Source of the DNA: Cellvibrionaceae bacterium
GTDB lineage: Bacteria; Pseudomonadota; Gammaproteobacteria; Pseudomonadales; Cellvibrionaceae
DNA length: 26,276 nt
Direction of reading: 5' to 3'
Assembly (NCBI GenBank): GCA_030597965.1
Contig: JAUVQU010000005.1
Coordinates: 1-26,276 of the forward strand
The notes beneath the pieces are model-generated. The model saw only the letters and a program-made list of their open reading frames with translations. It was not told the origin of the DNA and did no database searches. Both the position numbers and the translations under genes were made by a program. Positions 1 through 7,797 of this stretch are shown here, piece by piece; within the stretch, counting starts at the first letter, position 1; the number at the start of each line of letters is the position of its first letter.

Positions 1-93
1 ACCATCGCCGACCTAGAACAGTCAGAAAAAATTGAAAACCAACATTTACACGAGGCACTGAGCTATAGAGGCTCGCAGGAGCACATCCACTAA
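1..93 (+). CDS. comM: ComM/YifB-like Mg-chelatase family protein, C-terminal end (partial)
   Basis: The first 30 codons, in frame from base 1 and closed by TAA at 91-93, read TIADLEQSEKIENQHLHEAL followed by SYRG. This matches the C-terminal end of the YifB/ComM family as I remember it, where a 'TIADL...I...HL.EA..YR' segment closes the protein. ComM is an AAA+ ring helicase that promotes branch migration of incoming DNA during natural transformation. Only the tail is present, so no ATPase motif can be checked. The stop codon lies inside the left copy of a 15-bp imperfect direct repeat (87-101) that recurs beyond the herA-like gene. The assignment rests on about 25 residues and is therefore moderate. 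Confidence 0.65.
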   Translation, partial: TIADLEQSEKIENQHLHEALSYRGSQEHIH

Positions 94-2037
94 CCCAACA
101 GGTTTCTTGTGCTAAGAATTCAATAAAGCTCTAACGACCTTTTTAGCGGCATGCATGTCAAATATTTGCAGGCAACAAACTAAATTTCACTCGTCCCTGG
201 AAATTTAGCTCCATAGCGCGCCTAGGTCCACATCGGCACTGTCAGGCCGCAAATTACTATCAAGTAAATCCATCTGCACCACAAGCGGCAGATCAAAAGA
301 TGTACCAGTAACGATGCAACAACCTTTGCCAAGTACTGGGATCATACTTTTCGACAAGGCATCAAGCGTAGCAATAGTATTATCAATCAATCGAAGGTCT
401 TCATCATTGATCAATCTATGTATAAAGAAGTTATGTATTTGGGACATAATAGTGGGGGATATATCCGCCGGGCGTTGACTGGCCAGAGTCAGGAAAAAGC
501 CAAATTTTCTTCCCTCTTTTATTATCTCTTCAAACAACTCCAATCTGTAATCCTTCCATCCCTCGCTTTCACGTGTAGATTGCTCTGAAAGAATATTATG
601 TGCTTCATCAATAATGAGATGAAACGTTTTATCCGGTGGGTTTTTAACGACAAGCTTATGCTGCTCATAATATCTTTTGGCCAGCAGCGAAGAAACAACC
701 TTCTTAACTTCCTGGCTGCATTCTCTAAGTGAAACTACAGTTAACGCTGGATCTTCAATACTTGTATCGACCACTGAAAATATTCTTCTAAAAGAGGCAA
801 GTGACGAGTCAATTCTTTTGAGCAGTGGCTGAATATAATCAAAGTGAACAAAGCCGCGCACAAGATCATTAATAAGCTGAAGATGTACTCGTAACTTAAA
901 CTCTTCAAAAGCATCGAGGTTCTGCACATTTAAAGCATCAACATCCGCATAAAAAACCTTGTTATACTCATCCTCCCTTCCATCAAAATATATACCCGGA
1001 TAATAAAATTTATTTTTATTTGTTAGCCAAACCACTTTATTTAAAATGCGTATTAAATCCGGCGCCCCCAAAGCATGAGCAATCGATTTAAGCAACTCAA
1101 TAGATTCTCTTTTTTGACTGGCCGACACAAAAGCTCTACGAAAGGTGTCTTTGATATATATTTTTAAGCTTGCTTTACCGTCCCCATAAATCTCCCTTCC
1201 GTTAATTAAACGATTAATGAAAGGCGCCTGAACATTAGTGGTCGCTTTAAAAAGGATGGCTAATGTTTCTTTATTCCAGAATTCTATTTTATTTAATAAA
1301 AATTTATCGCCATTATCATTTCGAGTATTCAGCCGAATAACTTTTTTATTATCTCCATCAGTTAGCTGCTCATTACTATACTCACCATTAAAATCTATAA
1401 TCAAAAACTTACTTGTATCTGAAAAATAATCTTTTTTGTTGTCAAATAATGTTGTGTATAACTTAGCAAGAGTATTAGATTTACCGCTTCCTGAATTACC
1501 TACAATTCCGATATGTGTATTAAAAAAACTTTTCCAGGGAACAAACACAGGAAGTCCCTCTGCGACGGATTTCCCAATCACGAAACCCTTATCTTCTCCA
1601 CTTCCATATACCAAACTAATTTTGGCTTCTGACATCAGGTAGGCCGGGTCTTTAATCATAGGAAGATGCTTAATCCCCTGATAAAATATACCTTCTTGAA
1701 TGTACCCAACTGGCCTAACTTTAACCTTTCTGGTGCGTATAGTTTCTCCGCTGTCAGCCTCGAACTTGCTTTCCTCTAGACACTCGCTTTCAATGGAGCA
1801 AACTATATCTTTAGATTCACGTCTGATAATCAGGCCGCCCCTGACAGCAACCCCTTTGTATTTTTCCCCGTTGTGCAAAACCGTGGCTTTGCTTGCATTT
1901 TCAAAGCACCTTATAACAACACTAATGCCATCTACTGAGACAACCTCACCCACGTGTGTATCCATTTCCCCTCCGCTATCCCCTTAATTGATGATGCAGG
2001 GCACTTTTATTAATACCCCCCACCACTAGCCCAACAG
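87..2037. mobile_element. Candidate inserted segment at the 3' end of comM, bounded by a 14/15 direct repeat
   Basis: CCACTAACCCAACAG at 87-101 recurs as CCACTAGCCCAACAG at 2023-2037 in the same orientation, differing at one base. The two copies flank a roughly 1.9 kb segment that holds only the AT-rich herA-like gene. The left copy covers the comM stop (CAC TAA) and the right copy has CAC TAG at the same place. This is what a short att-like or target duplication from an insertion would leave. No integrase, transposase or terminal inverted repeat is seen inside, so the mechanism is unknown and the boundary is an inference. Confidence 0.4.
205..1965 (-). CDS. HerA/DUF87-family ATPase (FtsK-HerA superfamily translocase), solitary
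   Basis: A 586-residue protein with the layout of bacterial HerA. An N-terminal beta-rich region (about 1-110) resembles the HAS barrel, followed by Walker A GNSGSGKSNT at 156-165, the family's DFNGEY at 191-196, Walker B HLIIDEAHNI at 449-458, and a sensor/arginine-finger stretch with SQRPADI at about 497-503. HerA proteins form hexamers that pump DNA and usually work with a nuclease (NurA) or, in anti-phage systems, with SIR2 or DUF4297 proteins encoded beside them. No such partner is present: upstream lies a gene-free stretch and then frdC on the opposite strand, downstream the convergent end of comM. The start has GGAGGGG just upstream on the minus strand. The body of the gene (for example 961-1030 and 1261-1330) is far richer in A+T than its neighbours, which suggests transfer. 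The family call is firm; a defence role is inference. Confidence 0.88.
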   Translation of the reverse strand: MDTHVGEVVSVDGISVVIRCFENASKATVLHNGEKYKGVAVRGGLIIRRESKDIVCSIESECLEESKFEADSGETIRTRKVKVRPVGYIQEGIFYQGIKHLPMIKDPAYLMSEAKISLVYGSGEDKGFVIGKSVAEGLPVFVPWKSFFNTHIGIVGNSGSGKSNTLAKLYTTLFDNKKDYFSDTSKFLIIDFNGEYSNEQLTDGDNKKVIRLNTRNDNGDKFLLNKIEFWNKETLAILFKATTNVQAPFINRLINGREIYGDGKASLKIYIKDTFRRAFVSASQKRESIELLKSIAHALGAPDLIRILNKVVWLTNKNKFYYPGIYFDGREDEYNKVFYADVDALNVQNLDAFEEFKLRVHLQLINDLVRGFVHFDYIQPLLKRIDSSLASFRRIFSVVDTSIEDPALTVVSLRECSQEVKKVVSSLLAKRYYEQHKLVVKNPPDKTFHLIIDEAHNILSEQSTRESEGWKDYRLELFEEIIKEGRKFGFFLTLASQRPADISPTIMSQIHNFFIHRLINDEDLRLIDNTIATLDALSKSMIPVLGKGCCIVTGTSFDLPLVVQMDLLDSNLRPDSADVDLGALWS

Positions 2038-2273
2038 TACTGCCGTTATAGGCTTAATCGATTGACCTAAGTCACTCATTTTTACTTTTTTAAATAATAG
2101 CTGAAGATCAGTGTTTACACGAAGCGATTGGCTAATGAGCCTTTTCTCGCCCATAAGCACCGTCCTGACATCTATTTTTTTGAGCCAGAACAATAAAATC
2201 CTGTGTCTATGTACTAGTATTTCTAGTGACTGGCGCGCCCGCTAAAAATGGTGCCTTCTTACAATGACGGGGA
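1966..2273. other. Gene-free stretch between the herA-like gene and frdC
   Basis: 308 bases with no convincing ORF or RNA gene on either strand. It should hold the divergent promoters of the herA-like gene and frdCAB. It contains the right copy of the direct repeat (2023-2037), the FNR/Dnr-like palindrome (2062-2075), and a small inverted repeat ACTAG-TATTT-CTAGT at about 2213-2227. I could not pick a sigma70 promoter with good -35 and -10 boxes. Confidence 0.6.
2062..2075. promoter_or_regulatory. FNR/Dnr-like palindrome upstream of frdCAB
   Basis: TTGACCTAAGTCAC is an almost perfect inverted repeat (TTGAC, 4-base spacer, GTCAC; one base off GTCAA). FNR-family sites have the form TTGAT-N4-ATCAA, and Dnr/Nnr-type relatives often have TTGAC-N4-GTCAA. 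It sits about 200 bp upstream of frdC, whose product is an oxygen- and quinone-linked enzyme. AT-rich sequence just downstream (2084-2099) could hold a -10 element, but none is a good match. The site is a candidate from sequence and context only. Confidence 0.3.
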
Positions 2274-3041
2274 ATGACCCGAAAAATAAAAACGACATAC
2301 TCAAAGGCACCTATGAACCGAAAGCTCAATCTATGGCCTGCGCGCCTTGATCTGCTGCAAAGCCTCAGCGGACTGGCCTTGGTAGTGTTTGTCTGGTGCC
2401 ACATGTTTTTCGAGTCCAGCATCCTGCTCGGCAAAGACGCCATGCTTTGGGTTACCAAGATGTTCGAGGGTGAGCATTTTTTTGGCGAGCCCTATCCGCT
2501 GCTGGTCTCCGCTATTGCCGGCATTATATTTTTACTCGTTGCTCTGCACGCTATTCTGGCATTGCGAAAATTTCCCTCCAGCTATCGCCAGTATCACCGT
2601 TTTCACCTCCATATGAATGGTCTCCATCACAGTGATACCACCCTGTGGTATCTGCAGGTGATTACAGGTTTTCTGCTATTTTTTCTGGCGTCGACACACC
2701 TCTATACCGTACTGGTGCAGCCCGACAATATCGGCCCCTATGCCTCATCCGACAGAATCTGGAGCGGCCGCTTTTGGATCATGTATGCATTACTGTTATT
2801 AAGCGCTCACTTGCATGCTGGGGCAGGGGCCTACCGACTCGCCATGAAGTGGGGACCAGCCTCACTGACCGGTTCCAAAGCAGCACGACATAAATTGAAG
2901 ACAGCCATGTGGTGCATCATTGGGTTTTTCCTCATTTTGGGAGCCGCTTCTTTGGCGACCTATATGAAACTTGGCTACGACCATCGGGATCATATCGGTG
3001 AGCGCTATATGCCCAGTTCGCACCAGGTTCAACAGGAGTAG
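2274..3041 (+). CDS. frdC: Fumarate reductase cytochrome b subunit, di-heme Wolinella type
   Basis: This is the membrane anchor of a quinol:fumarate reductase or succinate dehydrogenase, a single five-helix polypeptide carrying two hemes b. It lines up along its length with Wolinella succinogenes FrdC as I remember it, with a numbering offset of one. The four heme-ligand histidines are H43 (WCHMFF), H92 (LHAILALRKFP), H142 (STHLYTVLV) and H181 (HLHAGAGAYRLAMKWG). E65 in WVTKMFE corresponds to the quinol-site Glu66. The position of Glu180, the proton 'E-pathway' glutamate, is His179 here. It is the first gene of frdCAB, with frdA starting five bases after its stop. Two starts are possible: ATG 2274 gives the Wolinella-like length but has GGGGA directly against it, while ATG 2313 has AAAGG at good spacing and would remove 13 residues. 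Family call firm, start uncertain. Confidence 0.92.
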   Translation: MTRKIKTTYSKAPMNRKLNLWPARLDLLQSLSGLALVVFVWCHMFFESSILLGKDAMLWVTKMFEGEHFFGEPYPLLVSAIAGIIFLLVALHAILALRKFPSSYRQYHRFHLHMNGLHHSDTTLWYLQVITGFLLFFLASTHLYTVLVQPDNIGPYASSDRIWSGRFWIMYALLLLSAHLHAGAGAYRLAMKWGPASLTGSKAARHKLKTAMWCIIGFFLILGAASLATYMKLGYDHRDHIGERYMPSSHQVQQE

Positions 3042-3046
3042 ACCGC

Positions 3047-5023
3047 ATGCAGATCATCTATACCGATGTATTGGTTATCGGCGGCGGATTAGCCGGCCAG
3101 AGGGCGGCCATAGGCGCTAAAAGACGTGGGCACGACACTATTGTTCTAAGCCTGGTGCCCGCAAAACGCTCTCACTCAGCCGCAGCGCAGGGCGGCATGC
3201 AGGCCAGTCTGGCCAACTGTCTTGGTGGGGCAGGAGATAATGAAGACATTCACTTTCAAGACACAGTACGTGGCAGTGACTGGGGCGCAGACCAGGAAGT
3301 AGTGCGTATGTTTACGCACGCCGCGCCCAAAGCCATTCGAGAATTAGCCGCCTGGGGAGTTCCCTGGAGCCGGGTCGAACGCGGGGATCACGAAATCACC
3401 GTCGATGGGGAAAAACAAACTATCTCTGAGAATGAGGCCGCTCACGGTCTGATTACCGGCCGTAATTTCGGCGGCACTCAAAAATGGCGTGCCTGCTACG
3501 TTTCCGACGGTACCGGTCATGCCATGCTCTATACCATGAGTAATCGAGCCATCGCCGAGGGTATTCCCGTGCATGAACGCATGGAAGCCGTGGCGCTGAT
3601 TCACGATGAGGGGCGCTGCAGTGGGGCTATCGTACGCAATCTGATGACCGGAGAAATTCTAGCCTATGTCGCCAAGGCCACCTGTATAGCCACCGGGGGC
3701 TTCGGCCGCATATATCGAGCCTCCACTAATGCGATTATTAATGAAGGCATGGGGGCGGCCATCGCACTGGAAACGGGCCGCGCCACCTTGAGCAACATGG
3801 AGGCGGTACAGTTTCATCCCACAGGCATATTCCCCTCCGGTATTCTTGTCACCGAGGGCTGCCGGGGTGACGGCGGGCTGCTGCTCGATGCCAATGGGCA
3901 TCGTTTTATGCCGGACTATGAGCCGAAGAAAAAAGAACTCGCATCAAGAGACGTGGTGTCTCGCCGCATGGAACAGCACATTGCCGCAGGTCAGGGTGTC
4001 AAGAGCCGCTTTGGCGAACACCTGTGGCTGGATATCCGATTACTGGGCCGTGAGCACATAGACCGTAATCTTCGGGAAGTTAAAGAAATCTGCCAATACT
4101 TTCTGGGCATAGACCCAGCAAAAGAACTTATCCCAGTACGGCCCGCCCAACACTACTCCATGGGCGGGGTACGCACCAACCCCAACGGGGAGAGCCAGGG
4201 TCTTCGCGGGCTGTTTGCGGTTGGAGAAGCGGCCTGCTGGGACATACATGGGTTCAATCGTCTGGGTGGTAATTCTGTTGCCGAAACCGTAGTGGCCGGC
4301 ATGATTGTGGGCGAGAGTATTGCCGATTTCTGCGACTCCGCTGACGGCAGTATCAATGTCTCCACTGCTCTGGTTGAAAAATTTGCCCGAAAACAAACAC
4401 AGCAACTGGCCAATTTTACTCTTGCGAGTGGCACAGAAAACGCTTTTGATCTGACCCGCCAAATGCAAGAAACCATGACCTCAAAAGTGGGTATTTTCCG
4501 TCATGGCGATCAACTGCAGGAAGCCGTTAACACCCTGCAAAACCTTCTGTTACGCAGCCGGAATATCAACCTGCGCAGCGCAACACGGGGCCCCAATCCT
4601 GAACTGGTCGCGGCCTATCGTCTGCCGCGCATGCTCAAACTTGCCCAGTGTGTTGCCCTTGGCGCGCTGCAACGAACCGAGAGTCGTGGCGCCCACTACA
4701 GGGACGACTACCCACAGCGCAATGACCTCGAGTGGATGCAACGCACACTGGCCGTCTGGTCTGAGGCAAAGGATGAATTACCAACGCTAAGCTACGAACC
4801 CCTGAGTATCATGCGCATGGAGCTGCCGCCAGGATGGCGAGGCTATGGTGCCAAAGACTATATTGAGCACCCAGAGTCTGCGCTCAGGCGGCAGGAAATC
4901 GATCGTATTATCGCCACTATGCCCGATGCGGATCGTCATGCTCACCAAGCCGCACTCATGCCTTTTCTGGATAAGCTGCCACCGCATTTACGCCCACTCA
5001 ATCAACGGCTAAGTAAATTCTAA
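3047..5023 (+). CDS. frdA: Fumarate reductase flavoprotein subunit
   Basis: A 658-residue catalytic subunit interconverting fumarate and succinate. An N-terminal dinucleotide fold, VLVIGGGLAG at about 9-17, is followed by RSHSAAAQGG with H43 as the covalent FAD attachment site. Substrate and proton-relay residues fall where expected: H257 in FHPTG, R301 in SRDVV, H369 in HYSMGGVRTN and an arginine at about 405 in HGFNRLGGNS. Length and motif positions agree closely with Wolinella FrdA (about 656 residues) rather than with the E. coli Frd type. AGGAG eight bases before ATG 3047 supports the start. The stop overlaps the frdB start by one base (TAATG), consistent with translational coupling. Whether the enzyme works mainly as fumarate reductase or as succinate dehydrogenase in vivo cannot be decided from this subunit. 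Confidence 0.95.
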   Translation: MQIIYTDVLVIGGGLAGQRAAIGAKRRGHDTIVLSLVPAKRSHSAAAQGGMQASLANCLGGAGDNEDIHFQDTVRGSDWGADQEVVRMFTHAAPKAIRELAAWGVPWSRVERGDHEITVDGEKQTISENEAAHGLITGRNFGGTQKWRACYVSDGTGHAMLYTMSNRAIAEGIPVHERMEAVALIHDEGRCSGAIVRNLMTGEILAYVAKATCIATGGFGRIYRASTNAIINEGMGAAIALETGRATLSNMEAVQFHPTGIFPSGILVTEGCRGDGGLLLDANGHRFMPDYEPKKKELASRDVVSRRMEQHIAAGQGVKSRFGEHLWLDIRLLGREHIDRNLREVKEICQYFLGIDPAKELIPVRPAQHYSMGGVRTNPNGESQGLRGLFAVGEAACWDIHGFNRLGGNSVAETVVAGMIVGESIADFCDSADGSINVSTALVEKFARKQTQQLANFTLASGTENAFDLTRQMQETMTSKVGIFRHGDQLQEAVNTLQNLLLRSRNINLRSATRGPNPELVAAYRLPRMLKLAQCVALGALQRTESRGAHYRDDYPQRNDLEWMQRTLAVWSEAKDELPTLSYEPLSIMRMELPPGWRGYGAKDYIEHPESALRRQEIDRIIATMPDADRHAHQAALMPFLDKLPPHLRPLNQRLSKF

Positions 5024-5784
5024 TGAATAATATCCCTCTCGCCGAAGAACACAGAATGCTGCAAATACAAATATTGCGACACAACCCATCTGCGCTCCTC
5101 TGCGACTCGGACAAGGGTTCCCATCTGCAAACATTTGAAGTAGAAGAAGCCTTGGGCATGACCTTATTCATTGCGCTCAATGAAATACGGGAAGAACAGG
5201 ATCCATCATTACAGTTTGATTTCGTGTGCCGCGCCGGAATTTGCGGCAGCTGTGGAATGATAATCAATGGCCGCCCAGGATTGGCCTGCCGCACCCTGAC
5301 TAAGGACCTTCCAGACGTAATTGTCCTGGCGCCTCTGCCTGGTTTTGAGCTGATAGGAGACCTTTCCGTAAACACCGGCAAGTGGATGCGCGGCATGTCT
5401 GAGCATCTGGAAACCTGGGTACACAATCAAGAGCTCGAAGAAATCAACATCGATGTTATAGAAGAGCGCATGGAGCCAAGGCTGGCGGAACAAATCTATG
5501 AACTGGAACGCTGTATCGAGTGCGGCTGCTGCATTGCCGCCTGTGGCACGACTCAAATGCGAGAAGAATTTGTTGGGGCGGCTGGTCTCAACCAGATTGC
5601 CCGCTTCCGTCTCGATCCCCGGGATAAACGCTCTGACGCGGATTACTACGAACTCATCGGCAACGACGCTGGCGTTTTCGGCTGTATGACCCTGCTGGGC
5701 TGTGAAGACATGTGCCCCAAGAACTTGCCACTGGCGACTCAAATTGCTTTTCTGCGCAGACGCATGGCAATGACTACAGGCTAG
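5023..5784 (+). CDS. frdB: Fumarate reductase iron-sulfur subunit
   Basis: A 253-residue electron-transfer subunit linking the FAD of FrdA to the hemes of FrdC. The N-terminal plant-type ferredoxin domain has CRAGICGSCG...LAC (C69, C74, C77, C89) for the [2Fe-2S] cluster. The C-terminal domain has CIECGCCIAAC (C164, C167, C170, C174) and CMTLLGCEDMCPKNLP (C221, C227, C231) for the [4Fe-4S] and [3Fe-4S] clusters. The sequence from residue 11 onward parallels Wolinella FrdB closely. The ATG overlaps the frdA stop codon. A second ATG at residue 12 (HRMLQIQI) matches the usual family N-terminus and could be the true start, leaving an 11-residue extension in doubt. No terminator is obvious before the convergent nptA-like gene, whose stop lies only about 20 bases away. 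Confidence 0.95.
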   Translation: MNNIPLAEEHRMLQIQILRHNPSALLCDSDKGSHLQTFEVEEALGMTLFIALNEIREEQDPSLQFDFVCRAGICGSCGMIINGRPGLACRTLTKDLPDVIVLAPLPGFELIGDLSVNTGKWMRGMSEHLETWVHNQELEEINIDVIEERMEPRLAEQIYELERCIECGCCIAACGTTQMREEFVGAAGLNQIARFRLDPRDKRSDADYYELIGNDAGVFGCMTLLGCEDMCPKNLPLATQIAFLRRRMAMTTG

Positions 5785-5805
5785 AATTAATTACTTAGGC
5801 AACAA

Positions 5806-7584
5806 CTAGGCAACAACAGAGTCTTCTCCCGGCTCCTGCTTTTCCTGCATGTCATGAAACAGCTTGTCTCGTGGGTAGTAAAGCAAAGTGGCGATATCAA
5901 TGAGGTTACTCATGATTTTTCCTGCCCGCTCACTGTCATTGATCAAGGACGTCGCCATCTCCCGGCTGATTTCCCCGTTCATCAATAACAAATTAACGCG
6001 ACCCGAAAGCAGCACATCCAGAGTTTCCGTTTTTTTCCGTTCTTTCTCGACCTTGCGAATATGCCTCAGCGGGAAATCAGACTCACTGGCAAAGTGAATT
6101 TCACGCAGGACTTTTAATATTCTACTGCGGAACTTATTGTATTCCCCCAAAATAACTTCATTGTCCGATTGCATAAACCGTACGATGTTATCGTGTAGCG
6201 GCTGCATTTGCTTGATGGTCTGCACCAATACCCTGTCAGCAATCAGGATGTTTCTTATCGTCTCGATCTTATCCTCATCCAACGTGAACTGGCTCTGAAG
6301 TTCGGTGGCATACTCCAATATCTGACTGTAAATGGACTTAATCTTGGTCGCGTACAACTCCTGAATATCAATGGGGATCGCCTCTCTGGACGCCATCAAC
6401 TCGTCGAGATCTTTATTGGAGTGCAGATCAGCCCGATGCACGTTCAAACCATGCGCTATCGCTTTATACGCAGCGGTGTTTAACAGCCGGAGGGATTCAT
6501 CGAATAACGCCTTGATCCCCGATTGAGAAAATTCAAGAGAAGTCGCCGTAAGATAAATCGGTTGATCGATTTCTACCTTTGGCTCTGGATCCTCCGGAAC
6601 CATCCGCTCCACAATTCTTGCTATCTGCGGGATAAAACCAAGCAGCAACACCGTATTCAACACGTTAAAAATCGTGTGATACAAGGACAAGGACAGCGGC
6701 ATTACCTCTGGGTTGGTAAGGGCGGAAGCCACCCCCAGATGTTCCATCACCACCTCAATCAGGTTCAGGAAGGGATAGAACAAAATCAGGGCCCACAAAA
6801 CCCCCAGCACATTGAAAATTAAATGAGCCCGGGCCGCACGTTTGGCCTGATAGTTGGCGACCAGCGAGGCCAGATAAGCCGTGATCGTTGTACCTATGTT
6901 TTGCCCCAAAACCATAGCCGCGGCCATGTCGAAGGGTACCCAACCTTCAAAAGTCATCAGTAACGTCAGAGCCATAGTCGCACTGGATGACTGCACTACC
7001 ATGGTTAACACTGTACCGATAAACACAAACAGCAGCACCGACCAGTAGCCCATACTGGTGTAATCCGACAGTAGCGCCAAAACTTCTGGATGACTCTGTA
7101 AATCAGGCACAGACTCTTTGAGAAATTGCAGTCCGATGAATAACACCGCAAAACCAATAACGAAATAACCCCACTGCTGGTTTCGTCGCTGCTTGCTCAA
7201 CGTCAGCAGAAAACCCAAGCCAACCAGTGGCAAGGCTATTGAGCTGATACTGAACTTAAAACCAAAAGTAGCGATCAGCCAACTGGTCGCCGTGGTGCCG
7301 ATATTGGCACCCATAATGACACCGATGGCTTCTCTCAGAGTTAACAGCCCTGCGTTGGTAAAGCTGAGAACCATCAAGGTAGTGGCTGAAGATGACTGGA
7401 TGGTGGCGGTAATGGCGAGCCCGGTCAGCAGGGCAAAAAATCGATTGGATGTGCTGACCGAAAGAATATTGCGCATCTTATCGCCCGCCAATCCCAGCAG
7501 GGCATCGCTCATTACTTTCATGCCATAAAGAAAAAGACCCAAGGCCCCCAACAAGGTTAAAAGATCGGTGATGCCGAAAACCAT
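5806..7584 (-). CDS. Na/Pi cotransporter family protein with PhoU-like C-terminal domain
   Basis: A 592-residue inner-membrane protein of the NptA/YjbB (PNaS) family, which moves phosphate with sodium; several members export phosphate. The two signature repeats are visible: QSSSAT at 63-68 and again at 198-203, each followed by a GxNIGTT element (about 92-98, and GQNIGTT after the second repeat). The first 320 residues or so are strongly hydrophobic, with multiple membrane helices. The remaining region of about 250 residues is charged and helical, in the manner of the PhoU-like tail of YjbB. It is a single gene, convergent with frdB and divergent from rep. A promoter with an extended -10 lies just upstream. 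The stop codon falls in an 11-bp tandem duplication (TAGGCAACAAC twice at 5796-5817 on the plus strand). Confidence 0.9.
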   Translation of the reverse strand: MVFGITDLLTLLGALGLFLYGMKVMSDALLGLAGDKMRNILSVSTSNRFFALLTGLAITATIQSSSATTLMVLSFTNAGLLTLREAIGVIMGANIGTTATSWLIATFGFKFSISSIALPLVGLGFLLTLSKQRRNQQWGYFVIGFAVLFIGLQFLKESVPDLQSHPEVLALLSDYTSMGYWSVLLFVFIGTVLTMVVQSSSATMALTLLMTFEGWVPFDMAAAMVLGQNIGTTITAYLASLVANYQAKRAARAHLIFNVLGVLWALILFYPFLNLIEVVMEHLGVASALTNPEVMPLSLSLYHTIFNVLNTVLLLGFIPQIARIVERMVPEDPEPKVEIDQPIYLTATSLEFSQSGIKALFDESLRLLNTAAYKAIAHGLNVHRADLHSNKDLDELMASREAIPIDIQELYATKIKSIYSQILEYATELQSQFTLDEDKIETIRNILIADRVLVQTIKQMQPLHDNIVRFMQSDNEVILGEYNKFRSRILKVLREIHFASESDFPLRHIRKVEKERKKTETLDVLLSGRVNLLLMNGEISREMATSLINDSERAGKIMSNLIDIATLLYYPRDKLFHDMQEKQEPGEDSVVA

Positions 7585-7608
7585 AGAGCTGTATCCCAGA
7601 TACTTCTT

Positions 7609-7637
7609 CTTATAACAGTTGCGACGATGTACACCAA
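7609..7637 (-). promoter_or_regulatory. Putative sigma70 promoter of the Na/Pi cotransporter gene
   Basis: On the minus strand TTGGTG (plus 7632-7637) and TATAAG (plus 7609-7614) are separated by exactly 17 bases, and TGT before TATAAG makes an extended -10. A start point near 7602 would leave a leader of only about 18 bases before ATG 7584. The -35 box is weak. Confidence 0.4.
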
Positions 7638-7797
7638 AACTCTACGGTGGCCGCCTATATATAAATAATCATAGAACCGCAGTTGGGCGCGAAAAAGATA
7701 TGTAATACCTTGGTGTGGACTTTCATGGTCCAACTGCAGCTTCCAGGATAATACTAGCACGATCTTCTCTATTCATAAGCTCTCACCAGTTGCTACA

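Noticed and set aside
2132..2150. Hairpin GGCT-AATG-AGCC followed by TTTT, considered as a terminator
   Set aside because: Four-base stem only, with no transcript that should end there.
4040..4468. 142-codon open frame antisense to frdA
   Set aside because: Lies entirely within a conserved gene, with no family resemblance; a shadow of the GC-rich codon pattern.
5209..5742. 177-codon open frame antisense to frdB
   Set aside because: Fully inside frdB, whose cysteine clusters and family match are certain; the antisense product resembles nothing.
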